From Gammaproteobacteria bacterium (GTDB lineage: Bacteria; Pseudomonadota; Gammaproteobacteria; Pseudomonadales; Azotimanducaceae): DNA of 9,524 nt. The first letter of the stretch is position 1. Each line of letters opens with the position of its first letter. Below are positions 1 through 7,886 of this stretch, one piece after another. The notes below the pieces were generated by a model that saw nothing but the letters and a program-made list of their open reading frames with translations, had not been told where the DNA came from and searched no databases. Made by a program: the position numbers and the translations under genes. The stretch is from contig JABIVN010000223.1 in NCBI GenBank assembly GCA_018667205.1, positions 1 to 9,524 on the forward strand. The letters run 5' to 3'.

Positions 1-1
1 A

Positions 2-409
2 TCTAGTTACACACGATTAGATCCCAGATTCCGCCGATACGCCGGCATCATCACGGATATAGCCTATGATCACTTGCTGGCGCAAGACTGGCATCAATAT
101 TACAAAGAGCCACTTGAGTCCTATTCTGCCAGCACCCTTGAAAAATTGTTAGCTCACAAAGACATGCTACCGATCGCCGCAAGACAGGACGCGTCGCGAA
201 TGCAAGAACACAATTCATTGGCACACTATGGCCGGCTAGATTTCCTGCAACGATCACTCACCTATCTCTCAGGAAGACTAAAACACGCAAACCCTCTTAT
301 AGAGGCCTATACACAATGTGTAGAGGAACTTCCCAATCTTCAGCAGGACCTCTCTGTTTTTTACCCAGAGCTGATGGAGTTTTGTGATAACTGGAAACAA
401 TTACATTAG
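2..409 (+). CDS. acpH: ACP phosphodiesterase (AcpH/DUF479 family), 3' part
   Basis: The frame is open from the window edge to the TAG at 407-409, so about 135 C-terminal residues are visible and roughly the first third of the protein is missing. AcpH removes the 4'-phosphopantetheine arm from holo-acyl carrier protein in the cytoplasm, giving apo-ACP. The call rests on resemblance to the family as I know it: an Asp-His pair in YDHLLAQDW (visible codons 23-24), then a Tyr-rich stretch, then an RLDFLQRSL block matching the RxMDFIQ region of the E. coli enzyme, and an FYPEL motif near the C-terminus matching FYPRM. The TTG at 74 is not the likely start, because family-like sequence continues upstream of it. 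dsbB follows after 115 bp on the same strand. Co-transcription is possible but not shown. Confidence 0.8.
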   Translation, partial: SSYTRLDPRFRRYAGIITDIAYDHLLAQDWHQYYKEPLESYSASTLEKLLAHKDMLPIAARQDASRMQEHNSLAHYGRLDFLQRSLTYLSGRLKHANPLIEAYTQCVEELPNLQQDLSVFYPELMEFCDNWKQLH

Positions 410-524
410 ATAATGGGAGCGCTGTAGAAGAGGGTTTTCCCGTAGCCAGCGGTCTAAGACATAGATTTACCGGCGCCGTCATAAACGATCCGAATAGCAC
501 CAACTGCCAAGGAATGAGAAACTG

Positions 525-1031
525 ATGTCTGAATACATACCTAGTACACGGAACCTGAACTGGATAATAGGTTTCGGCTGCATGTTCCTTATAGGGGTCG
601 CTCTCTATATGGAACATATGATGCACTTAGAACCCTGCCCTCTCTGTATATTCCAACGAGTGGCCGTGATCACAGCCGGATTGATCGCCATCGTGGCTGC
701 TCTGCACAACCCCCAACGGGTCGGCATCAAAGTTTACAGCCTGATGGTAGTGATGGCTTCTACTATTGGTGGCGCGCTCGCAATCCGACAACTCCATCTT
801 CAAAGCCTGCCGGAGGACCAAGTACCTACTTGTGGACCAGGGCTCGATTATCTGCTGGATGTGTTTCCTATGCAGGACGTGATTCAAATGGTTCTGGTCG
901 GTGATGGCAGTTGCGCTGAAGTTGCTTGGTCGCTCCTTGGCATCAGCATTCCAGGCTGGGCGCTGGTCGGTTTTATTGGGCTGGTTACGCTAGGGCTATT
1001 CCAGGCTTTCAGGGACAGCGAGCACCAGTAA
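525..1031 (+). CDS. dsbB: DsbB, quinone-dependent disulfide bond formation membrane protein
   Basis: DsbB reoxidises the periplasmic dithiol oxidase DsbA and passes the electrons to ubiquinone or menaquinone in the inner membrane. The 168 residues show four hydrophobic helices (about 13-30, 45-60, 70-88 and 142-162). The first periplasmic loop carries Cys38-Pro-Leu-Cys41, and the second carries Cys103 and Cys130, the pair that reacts with DsbA. The spacing is close to E. coli DsbB (41/44, 104/130). Arg45 sits where the quinone-contacting arginine (Arg48 in E. coli) is expected. A Shine-Dalgarno-like AAGGA lies at 509-513, 11 bases before the ATG. No dsbA is in the window. The gene stands alone before a 300-base gap. 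Confidence 0.95.
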   Translation: MSEYIPSTRNLNWIIGFGCMFLIGVALYMEHMMHLEPCPLCIFQRVAVITAGLIAIVAALHNPQRVGIKVYSLMVVMASTIGGALAIRQLHLQSLPEDQVPTCGPGLDYLLDVFPMQDVIQMVLVGDGSCAEVAWSLLGISIPGWALVGFIGLVTLGLFQAFRDSEHQ

Positions 1032-1331
1032 TACCGACTCGTTTACGGGCCGAAAGTAACTCCAAGGGCCTTTTCTTGGTCGATTGTCTGCCAGGATTGA
1101 GCGAGCAGTGCCATCCTTTTCTGCACCTTTTACTGCTTAGACATACCCGCTGGCACGCCCATTGATTCCGAACCCTCCGACGGTCCTGCCTTGGTGTAAT
1201 GCTATAAGTTGCACCCTTTTATAAAAAGAGGATCAATGCATGCGATACTCCCCAATCCACCCATCAATTTAAGCAAAGCATTCCTCGTCAGGCATCCGCT
1301 TTAAAAAAAGGCCAAAAATTCCCGTACCCCT
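1032..1331. other. Intergenic region between dsbB and the ABC-F gene
   Basis: This 300-base stretch holds no convincing protein gene. Near the dsbB end there is a weak hairpin (CCAAG 1062-1066 with CTTGG 1075-1079) with no T-run after it, so it is not a convincing terminator. A candidate promoter lies near 1200. Downstream is a 22-codon ATG reading frame (1236-1304) preceded by AGAGGA. It stops in the same frame as the ABC-F gene, nine codons before that gene's ATG. Whether it is translated cannot be told from the sequence. Confidence 0.5.
1200..1208 (+). promoter_or_regulatory. Candidate extended -10 promoter for the ABC-F gene
   Basis: TGC followed by TATAAG forms an extended -10 element (TGn plus a hexamer with five of six consensus bases). 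No good -35 hexamer lies 17 bp upstream, which is tolerated in extended -10 promoters. It would start transcription near 1215 and leave a leader of about 117 bases that includes the small reading frame at 1236-1304. The assignment is by pattern only. Confidence 0.35.
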
Positions 1332-3224
1332 ATGTTAACGCTAACTAATGTATCCCTAAGGCGAGGCCCAGACCCGCTATTTACAGCCGCCAGCTTCACA
1401 ATTCATCGTGGTAACAAAGTGGGGCTGATCGGTGCGAATGGTAGCGGTAAATCCAGCCTTTTCGAGGCCATTCTAGGAACCCTGGAATCTGATGTTGGCC
1501 AGATCGACTTACCGGCAGAAACCCGAATCTCTCATATGGCACAGGAAGTCATCGGTAGCACTCAACCCGCGATTGATTATGTGCTTTCGGGTGACCTGCG
1601 CTATGTAGAGATTACAGCGCAACTTGCCCAGGCCGAGCTAGACGAAACTTTCGAAAAAATTGCTGGCTTGCATGAACAGCTGGACACCATTGACGGGTAC
1701 ACGGCCCGTGCTCGCGCAGAGCAACTCATGGTCGGTCTTGGTTTTTCATCACCCGAGTTTACGCGGCCTCTTTCCAGCTTTTCAGGAGGATGGCGAATTC
1801 GCCTTAATCTTGCACAAACGCTGATGACCCCCTCTGACCTGCTGTTACTCGACGAACCGACCAACCACCTAGACCTGGATGCCATCATCTGGTTGTCAGA
1901 ATGGATTAAAAATTTCCAGGGAACCCTGCTGCTCATATCTCATGACCGGGAATTCCTTGATGAATGCATCAATCACATTGCCTATCTTCATCACCAGACA
2001 ATTGAAGTATTCACGGGCAACTATTCCGCCTTTGAGAAAATCAAGGCAGCGCGGCTAGCGCTTCAGCAAAGCAGCTACGAAAAACAACAGCGCGAGATCG
2101 CGCACATGCAGGATTTCGTTAGGCGCTTTCGCGCAAAAGCCACAAAGGCAAGGCAGGCGCAGAGTCGAATTAAGGCCCTGGAGAGACTGGAACTGATCGC
2201 TCCGGCGCATATCGACTCACCCTTCTCATTCGAGATAACGGCACAGGAAAAAGCTTCGACGCCATTACTGACGCTGGTAGATGCGAACCTGGGATACGAG
2301 CACGCGGTTCTAAAGAACGTCAATCTTAGCTTTCTACCGGGCGATCGATACGGTTTGCTTGGGGTTAATGGCGCCGGGAAGAGTACGCTGATCAAGACAT
2401 TGAACATGGAGCTACCACTAATAAGTGGTTACGAGACCGAGGGTACTAACCTCAACACTGCCTACTTTTCACAGCACCAACTCGATGAGCTGGACCTTTC
2501 CAGCAGCGCAGTCGAGCACCTGATTGAACTTGGAAGAAAACTCGGCGCAGTGCCCGGGGAACAAGAAACACGAAACTTCCTGGGTGGATTTAACTTCCAC
2601 GGAGATAAGGTACTGGAACCCGTTGGGATCTTCTCCGGTGGCGAGAAAGCTCGACTCGCGCTCGCGCTAATTGCATGGACCAAACCCAACCTGCTACTAA
2701 TGGATGAACCAACAAACCATCTTGATATTGAAATGCGCCAGGCACTCACCGTGGCATTGCAGGCGTTCGCCGGTGCGTTGATCCTGGTCTCCCACGATCG
2801 TCACCTAATGGCTAATGCTGTGGATCAATTCCTGTTGGTTGAAAATGGTTGCGTCAGCATCTTTCCCGGAGATCTCTCGGACTACCGAACCAGAGCATTA
2901 CCCGGCAAGGCAACAGACACACAAACTTCAGACGTTGGCGTTGAAACAGCATCGGCAAAAACAGTCACAAGACCAGGTAAGGAGATCCGGCAACTCAAAA
3001 CACGGCTGAATACGCTTGATGGCAGGATGGAACGCCTCCAACGAAAGCTAGCTGAAGTAGAGCAGCGGCTCTCTGACCCAGCGATCTACCAAAACGGTGA
3101 CGGCCACGAAAAGCAGCAGGTAGACCTTCAATCGATGCTTAGAGACCAGGAGGAACTCAAAGAACAGTTAGAAGCCATTGAGAGCGAATGGCTTAATGTC
3201 AGCACTGAACTCGAGTCTATTTAG
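1332..3224 (+). CDS. yheS: YheS-like ABC-F family ATPase (translation factor)
   Basis: ABC-F proteins have two ATPase domains on one chain and no membrane part. They bind the ribosomal E site and help stalled or difficult translation. Domain 1 has Walker A GANGSGKS at 34-41, signature SGGWR at 151-155, Walker B plus D-loop LLLLDEPTNHLD at 170-181 and the switch His in SHDR at 203-206. A charged alpha-helical linker of the kind that reaches the P-site tRNA runs from about 233 to 295. Domain 2 has Walker A GVNGAGKS at 344-351, signature SGGEK at 435-439, Walker B LLLMDEP at 454-460 and SHDR at 487-490. A charged C-terminal coiled coil covers about 548-628. The 630 residues match the YheS subgroup length (E. 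coli about 637). The ATG has no clear Shine-Dalgarno, and the frame is closed upstream by TAA at 1302-1304. YheS rather than Uup is chosen on length and start sequence. The subgroup is less certain than the family. Confidence 0.88.
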   Translation: MLTLTNVSLRRGPDPLFTAASFTIHRGNKVGLIGANGSGKSSLFEAILGTLESDVGQIDLPAETRISHMAQEVIGSTQPAIDYVLSGDLRYVEITAQLAQAELDETFEKIAGLHEQLDTIDGYTARARAEQLMVGLGFSSPEFTRPLSSFSGGWRIRLNLAQTLMTPSDLLLLDEPTNHLDLDAIIWLSEWIKNFQGTLLLISHDREFLDECINHIAYLHHQTIEVFTGNYSAFEKIKAARLALQQSSYEKQQREIAHMQDFVRRFRAKATKARQAQSRIKALERLELIAPAHIDSPFSFEITAQEKASTPLLTLVDANLGYEHAVLKNVNLSFLPGDRYGLLGVNGAGKSTLIKTLNMELPLISGYETEGTNLNTAYFSQHQLDELDLSSSAVEHLIELGRKLGAVPGEQETRNFLGGFNFHGDKVLEPVGIFSGGEKARLALALIAWTKPNLLLMDEPTNHLDIEMRQALTVALQAFAGALILVSHDRHLMANAVDQFLLVENGCVSIFPGDLSDYRTRALPGKATDTQTSDVGVETASAKTVTRPGKEIRQLKTRLNTLDGRMERLQRKLAEVEQRLSDPAIYQNGDGHEKQQVDLQSMLRDQEELKEQLEAIESEWLNVSTELESI

Positions 3225-3240
3225 ACTGCCCGCAGCACAA

Positions 3241-4506
3241 CTACACCTGGATTTCCTGGTTAGGACCAGCTTCTTCCTCAACAATACTTCGTCCTAGCGC
3301 GGGGAACACGGGAATATCCTTGTCGTCCGGCATCGGCATAAATTTCTTTCTTGCTAACGCTGCATCGATATAGGGTGCTAGCTCCGCGGCTTTTCTAGCC
3401 TCACGCTCAGTTTCTCTTACCTTAAATTCGGGCATTACTTCACTGGCAAACAGTTCCAGTGACTCACAGATATGTTCGTGCTTGTTCATCCCGGCCTGCT
3501 GAATAAACGTCACCTGATCCACACCAACCTCCTCAAATTTCTTGAGGTGAGCTCTCATATCATCAGGCGTTCCGATTCCACCTCTGGCACCCGTGAGAGA
3601 TTCCGTGATGTCTAAGGGCATTTCCGCCAACTGTTTATCGCGAACTTCTCTGAACTGCTCAAAAAGGTTTGTACGTCCTGGTTTGTGCTCGCCAAAGCCG
3701 TACAAAGCACCAAGTGCGTATCCGAAGAACTCAAACCCTTCCAGTCCACGGTTAACGGCTTCTTCGCGGTCCTGATGCAGTGAAAAGCTGGTGACCATTG
3801 CGACATTGGCATTCACCGTATGGCCAATCGGCACACATTCATCGCTTTTAATGATGCTGTAGTACTCATCGACCCAGTGCTTTGCCTCCAGCGGATCAAC
3901 AAAAGCGAAGGTCAGCGCGCCTATGCCCAGTCTTGCAGCCATTTTGATGGTTTCTCTGTTTGAGCAGGCAACCCAGAGTGGTGGATGGGGTCGCTGAACT
4001 GGCTTAGGGACAATGTTTCTGCATGGCATACTAAAATACTTACCTTCAAACCCCGGGTAGGGGTCCATGGCCAACATGTTGCAAATTTGCTCAACCGCTT
4101 CAAGGTACTGCTCACGCTTTGATTCAACTGGAATATCGAAGCCACCAAGTTCTAATATTGCCGATGACTCACCAGTGCCAAACTCAACCCGCCCGTTGGA
4201 AACCAGATCCAAGGTCGCAATACATTCAGCGGTTCGAGCCGGATGGTTGTAGTTCGAGATCACCTGCCTTATACCGTGGCCAAGACGAATATTTTTTGTT
4301 CGCTGTGACGCTGCAGCCAGAAAAATTTCAGGCGAAGACGAGTGTGAATACTCTTCCAAAAAATGATGTTCAACCTCCCAAGCGAAATCAATGCCTAGTT
4401 TGTCCGCTAGCTCAACCTGATCCAGCGCGTCTTGGAATAGCTGCTGCTCCAGGCCTTCTTTCCAAGGCTTTGGTAACTGGTGTTCATAGAAAATTCCAAA
4501 TTTCAT
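3241..4506 (-). CDS. LLM-class (luciferase-like) flavin-dependent monooxygenase
   Basis: This is a 421-residue TIM-barrel flavoprotein of the bacterial luciferase superfamily, which uses reduced flavin and O2 to oxidise an organic substrate. Residues 46-49 are EHHF, the stretch carrying the catalytic histidine in LuxA. It is followed by the family pattern of AAASQRT (64-70), IRLGHGIR (73-80), HPARTAE (88-94), TLDLVSNGR (98-106) and FGTGES (109-114). A PPLWVA strand (175-180) and a GIGTPDD motif (310-316) are also typical. Residues after about 365 form a charged tail beyond the usual domain. It is the last gene of the minus-strand cluster, 12 bp after the ferritin-like gene, with AGAGAG (4512-4517) as ribosome site. 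No flavin reductase gene is in the window. The substrate cannot be read from the sequence. It ends 16 bp from the convergent ABC-F gene. Confidence 0.88.
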   Translation of the reverse strand: MKFGIFYEHQLPKPWKEGLEQQLFQDALDQVELADKLGIDFAWEVEHHFLEEYSHSSSPEIFLAAASQRTKNIRLGHGIRQVISNYNHPARTAECIATLDLVSNGRVEFGTGESSAILELGGFDIPVESKREQYLEAVEQICNMLAMDPYPGFEGKYFSMPCRNIVPKPVQRPHPPLWVACSNRETIKMAARLGIGALTFAFVDPLEAKHWVDEYYSIIKSDECVPIGHTVNANVAMVTSFSLHQDREEAVNRGLEGFEFFGYALGALYGFGEHKPGRTNLFEQFREVRDKQLAEMPLDITESLTGARGGIGTPDDMRAHLKKFEEVGVDQVTFIQQAGMNKHEHICESLELFASEVMPEFKVRETEREARKAAELAPYIDAALARKKFMPMPDDKDIPVFPALGRSIVEEEAGPNQEIQV

Positions 4507-4518
4507 ATTTGTTCTCTC

Positions 4519-5535
4519 TTAAGCCACAAGCGCTTGGAATTGTTCAAATAATGACTGACCGTCTTTGCCCCCAAGAACTGCTTCCTTCATTGCGGCCATA
4601 CTGAGCGGTCTTTGAGCCTCATGCATTTCAACTGCATGCCAGTGCACCATTTTTTCCCAAACCGGATCCAGAATTTCTGCACCGGAAATTTCAGCGCCAC
4701 CTACCGCCTTGATTGTAAAGCTTCTGAACTCCGAGATAGCCGCGCGCAGCCACGCTACGTGCACAGATTCGTCGAGTCTAATTCGGTTTATCAACTCCAC
4801 CGCGTGGGCCGCCTCCTTCGGTTTGTCGATGAAAGTGTCAGCTGACGCTATAACGCGTTCATAGAAATCAAATGCTCGCTCTGCCCTGACTTCTATCATC
4901 AGTAGATTCATAAGAAAAGAGATCAGCATCTCGTGTTCAGCAGGAAGCGCAAGCATTTCTCGTTCAGCTTTCTCACGGCCAATGCTTGCGGGTGCCGCGG
5001 GTATCGGGAATTTTTCTTTTCCAAAAACAAGATCCCGTGCCGCAAACCACATCGTATCGTGACCACCAATACCGGAATCAGGAACACCGCCTTCATCCCA
5101 TCCGTGAGTTGTCAGTAGCCCTTTGTTCAAATGGGCCAGCGCCGTTGAAGATATGTCCTCAACGATAATCATTTGAAAGTCAGGCGCCTGAAGTTCTGCC
5201 AGTGCTTTGCCACGGGCCTCGATCAGGCCCGTGATGGTGAGCGAGTCCCAAAAGGACTGCTCAATCCCATGTTTCAACAACAAAACCTGTTGGGGGACGT
5301 TCGGAAAGTTGGGTTCAGTCAGCAACGTGGTAGATGCTTCGACAATAGGAACTCCACGACCCTCGAGCTGTTTGTGCCAGTTGTTGATCGCATCCCATCG
5401 ATGCTTGGTGCGTGGTGATAGATAATGACCATCTGGATCGAAGCCACCATGTAATTTCTGGCCGCACTCTACATGAAGTGTTTGATAGTCGTGATCAGCT
5501 TCTATTTCTTGCTTGCTGTATTTCACCTTGTTCAT
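4519..5535 (-). CDS. Ferritin-like (possible di-iron) protein of unknown function
   Basis: I do not recognise this 338-residue protein by name. From about residue 80 on it looks mainly helical, with four long helices in the manner of ferritin-like di-iron oxygenases. Candidate metal ligands are Glu106 in ITGLIEARG, Glu126 or His135 in the VEDISSTALAHL helix, Glu215 and Glu219 in LLMIEVRAERAFDFYE, and the ExxH of DESVH (Glu256, His259). Only one clean ExxH is visible where the family normally has two, so iron binding is inferred. The N-terminal part holds an aromatic and basic patch, GHYLSPRTKHRW (36-47), and a GIGGHDTMWF block (155-164) lies between helices. There is no signal peptide or membrane segment. 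A strong GGGAGG site (5541-5546) precedes the ATG. It lies 12 bp after tetR and 12 bp before the flavin monooxygenase gene, so a joint oxidation role is likely. A non-catalytic or iron-free role is the alternative. Confidence 0.6.
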   Translation of the reverse strand: MNKVKYSKQEIEADHDYQTLHVECGQKLHGGFDPDGHYLSPRTKHRWDAINNWHKQLEGRGVPIVEASTTLLTEPNFPNVPQQVLLLKHGIEQSFWDSLTITGLIEARGKALAELQAPDFQMIIVEDISSTALAHLNKGLLTTHGWDEGGVPDSGIGGHDTMWFAARDLVFGKEKFPIPAAPASIGREKAEREMLALPAEHEMLISFLMNLLMIEVRAERAFDFYERVIASADTFIDKPKEAAHAVELINRIRLDESVHVAWLRAAISEFRSFTIKAVGGAEISGAEILDPVWEKMVHWHAVEMHEAQRPLSMAAMKEAVLGGKDGQSLFEQFQALVA

Positions 5536-5547
5536 TAAAACCTCCCG

Positions 5548-6177
5548 TTATCCGTTGCCTAAGCCTCGATCAATAAACCTGCTTAGGTCTTCGATCATTT
5601 TCTCTCTGTTCAGGTCTGTCCTGCTAGCGTAGGTCATCGCGTGACGCAGGAAACCGCAAAGCCCGTGGCTAATTAGCTCAAGATCATACTCATCTTGTTG
5701 GCCACCTGTGGAACTAATCATCTGATGGTTCCGGACCGTAATGCTCACCAGATGACCCAACCGGTCATACATTCCCCAGGCATTATCGTCCCGTGGCGCT
5801 ATAAACGCTGGATCAAGAAACGCTGCTTGCAACAGCCCAGGGTGTTCTGCTCCAAAGTCCACAACGGCGCCGCATGTTACTCGCCACCGTGCACGGGACT
5901 CGCTGATGTGCTGAAGGCGATCGCTCAGCACTGCTAGTAATTCGTTCTGTGCCTGCGCTGCAAAATCAAGGTACGCCTGCTGCTTGTCAGCGAAATGCAG
6001 ATAAAAAGTGCCATTAGCGACGCCAGCTCGGCGCGCTATGTCCTGCGGCCTTGTCTCGTGGTATCCAAGCTCAACAAATAATCCCCGGGCAGCTACCCTC
6101 AGTCGGTCCAGAGTCGCAAGTTTTGACACGGGCTGTTTCTCTTCGTTCTTTTTTTTAACCGGGATAGTTGACATCAC
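5548..6177 (-). CDS. TetR-family transcriptional repressor
   Basis: This 209-residue protein has the TetR arrangement. A helix-turn-helix sits at about 43-63, with the family hallmark GTFYLHFADKQ at 56-66, followed by an all-helical ligand-binding part. The N-terminal 20 residues are lysine- and glutamate-rich. TetR proteins bind palindromic DNA as dimers and release it when a small molecule binds the C-terminal domain. The ligand is unknown here. The first gene of the minus-strand cluster, it stops 12 bp before the ferritin-like gene. The start may be GTG at 6177 or, more likely, the ATG at 6174. Neither has a Shine-Dalgarno, since a candidate operator (6180-6192) fills that place. A GTG 16 codons in is a further option. 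It most likely represses its own cluster through the two 13-bp palindromes upstream. Confidence 0.9.
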   Translation of the reverse strand: MMSTIPVKKKNEEKQPVSKLATLDRLRVAARGLFVELGYHETRPQDIARRAGVANGTFYLHFADKQQAYLDFAAQAQNELLAVLSDRLQHISESRARWRVTCGAVVDFGAEHPGLLQAAFLDPAFIAPRDDNAWGMYDRLGHLVSITVRNHQMISSTGGQQDEYDLELISHGLCGFLRHAMTYASRTDLNREKMIEDLSRFIDRGLGNG

Positions 6178-6179
6178 AA

Positions 6180-6192
6180 TGACAATTTGTCA
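6180..6192. promoter_or_regulatory. Candidate TetR operator O1
   Basis: TGACAATTTGTCA is a perfect inverted repeat (TGACAA / TTGTCA around one T) of a size typical for TetR dimers. The same 13 bases recur at 6218-6230, with centres 38 bp apart. O1 lies between the likely tetR transcription start (about 6196) and the tetR start codons, where a bound repressor would block initiation or clearance. Binding by the adjacent TetR is inferred from position and symmetry. Confidence 0.75.
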
Positions 6193-6202
6193 GCGAACGA
6201 TG

Positions 6203-6231
6203 AGTGTAAACTGCTACTGACAATTTGTCAT
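6203..6231 (-). promoter_or_regulatory. Candidate promoter of the tetR/ferritin-like/LLM cluster
   Basis: Read on the minus strand, ATGACA (bases 6231-6226) matches the -35 consensus at five of six positions. TACACT (bases 6208-6203) matches the -10 at four of six, with an 18-bp spacer. Transcription would start near 6196, giving a leader of about 20 bases. The two palindromes flank this core promoter, one over the -35 and one just past the start, which supports the placement. Confidence 0.5.
6218..6230. promoter_or_regulatory. Candidate TetR operator O2
   Basis: This is an exact second copy of the 13-bp palindrome at 6180-6192. It overlaps the -35 element proposed for tetR on the minus strand. 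It also lies about 20 bp before the likely hemB -10, where it would cover the hemB -35 region. It could therefore act on both divergent promoters. Confidence 0.75.
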
Positions 6232-6256
6232 ACCTTGCTGTATTTATAGGTATACT
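6225..6256 (+). promoter_or_regulatory. Candidate hemB promoter
   Basis: TATACT at 6251-6256 is a good -10 hexamer. The best -35-like hexamer, TTGTCA at 6225-6230, is part of operator O2 but leaves a 20-bp spacer, longer than ideal. A weaker -35 nearer the -10 is possible. Transcription would start near 6263, leaving a leader of about 43 bases before hemB. Confidence 0.35.
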
Positions 6257-6275
6257 CCCGGCCAAAAGAGAATAA

Positions 6276-7307
<1,032 letters not shown>

Positions 7308-7465
7308 CTTTCTAGGGTCATCCATCAAGCTCGTTAAGCAACCATCAAGATCGGCCCACAACGTGACTTGATTCAACAGCGCGGGACTTGCCAATAGAGT
7401 TCGGATCGCCAGAGCCCAGCAAACCCGCCTGGGTAACCTCATCGTGATTTCACATAGATTATTCG

Positions 7466-7494
7466 TTGTGAATTCATGGTTAGCGGCTTAGGAT
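7466..7494 (+). promoter_or_regulatory. Candidate trxA promoter
   Basis: TTGTGA (7466-7471) and TAGGAT (7489-7494) are separated by exactly 17 bp, each with four of six consensus bases. Transcription would start near 7501, leaving a leader of about 36 bases that contains the GGAG ribosome site at 7524-7527. The rest of the 229-base hemB-trxA gap shows only a direct repeat of CCATCAAG (7322-7329 and 7342-7349) and weak dyads. Confidence 0.4.
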
Positions 7495-7536
7495 TAACTC
7501 CTTGAACGACCTAACCTTTTTTCGGAGATAGTAACA

Positions 7537-7860
7537 ATGGCGGATATCCAACATGTGTCTGATGAGTCCTTTGACTCGGACGTTTTAAATGCAGACGTGC
7601 CTGTCCTGGTAGACTACTGGGCAGAGTGGTGTGGCCCCTGCAAAGTCATAGCGCCCGTGTTGGAAGAAATCGCGGCCGAATACGACGGCAAGATAAAAGT
7701 CTGCAAGCTGGATATTGATGCCAACGAGACAACTCCACCGAAGTACGGCATTCGTGGAATTCCAACACTGATGCTGTTCAAAAATGGCAACGTAGAAGCG
7801 ACTAAAGTCGGCGCATTATCCAAATCACAGCTAACCGCATTTCTTGACAGCAATATCTAG
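7537..7860 (+). CDS. trxA: Thioredoxin 1
   Basis: This small cytoplasmic thiol-disulfide oxidoreductase reduces ribonucleotide reductase, peroxiredoxins, methionine sulfoxide reductase and others, and is itself kept reduced by thioredoxin reductase. The 107-residue protein has the redox motif Trp31-Cys32-Gly-Pro-Cys35 preceded by VDYWAE, the buried Asp26, and the cis-proline Pro76 in [11 protein letters not shown], all at the numbers of E. coli Trx1. The closing [10 protein letters not shown] matches the conserved KVGA-L region. An additional cysteine is present at 56. GGAG at 7524-7527 is spaced well from the ATG. trxA directly before rho is a known gammaproteobacterial arrangement. The two are separated by 378 bases here, so rho probably has its own promoter. 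Confidence 0.97.
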   Translation: MADIQHVSDESFDSDVLNADVPVLVDYWAEWCGPCKVIAPVLEEIAAEYDGKIKVCKLDIDANETTPPKYGIRGIPTLMLFKNGNVEATKVGALSKSQLTAFLDSNI

Positions 7861-7886
7861 GCGAAGTTATCTTGGGTGATTAAGCA

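Noticed and set aside
419..451. Hairpin between acpH and dsbB (CGCTG 420-424 with CAGCG 447-451, inner GGG/CCC)
   Set aside because: The stems are short and interrupted and no T-run follows, so it cannot be called a terminator.
297..626. 109-codon minus-strand open frame over the acpH end and dsbB start
   Set aside because: It overlaps two recognised genes in antisense and has no domain pattern.
1043..1114. 23-residue minus-strand frame in the dsbB-yheS gap
   Set aside because: Its AAGG lies directly against the ATG with no spacing, no promoter is visible, and it is too short to judge.
926..1165. 79-codon plus-strand frame running out of dsbB
   Set aside because: It begins inside dsbB in another frame, and its tail shows no family features or ribosome site.
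4119..4604. 161-codon plus-strand open frame opposite the LLM and ferritin-like genes
   Set aside because: It is antisense to two well-supported genes, spans their junction and resembles no family I recognise. It is a shadow of their codon use.
7430..7436. Possible terminator after hemB (CCCAG with CTGGG near 7417-7436)
   Set aside because: It is only five pairs around a nine-base loop, with no T-run, and more than 100 bases past the stop.
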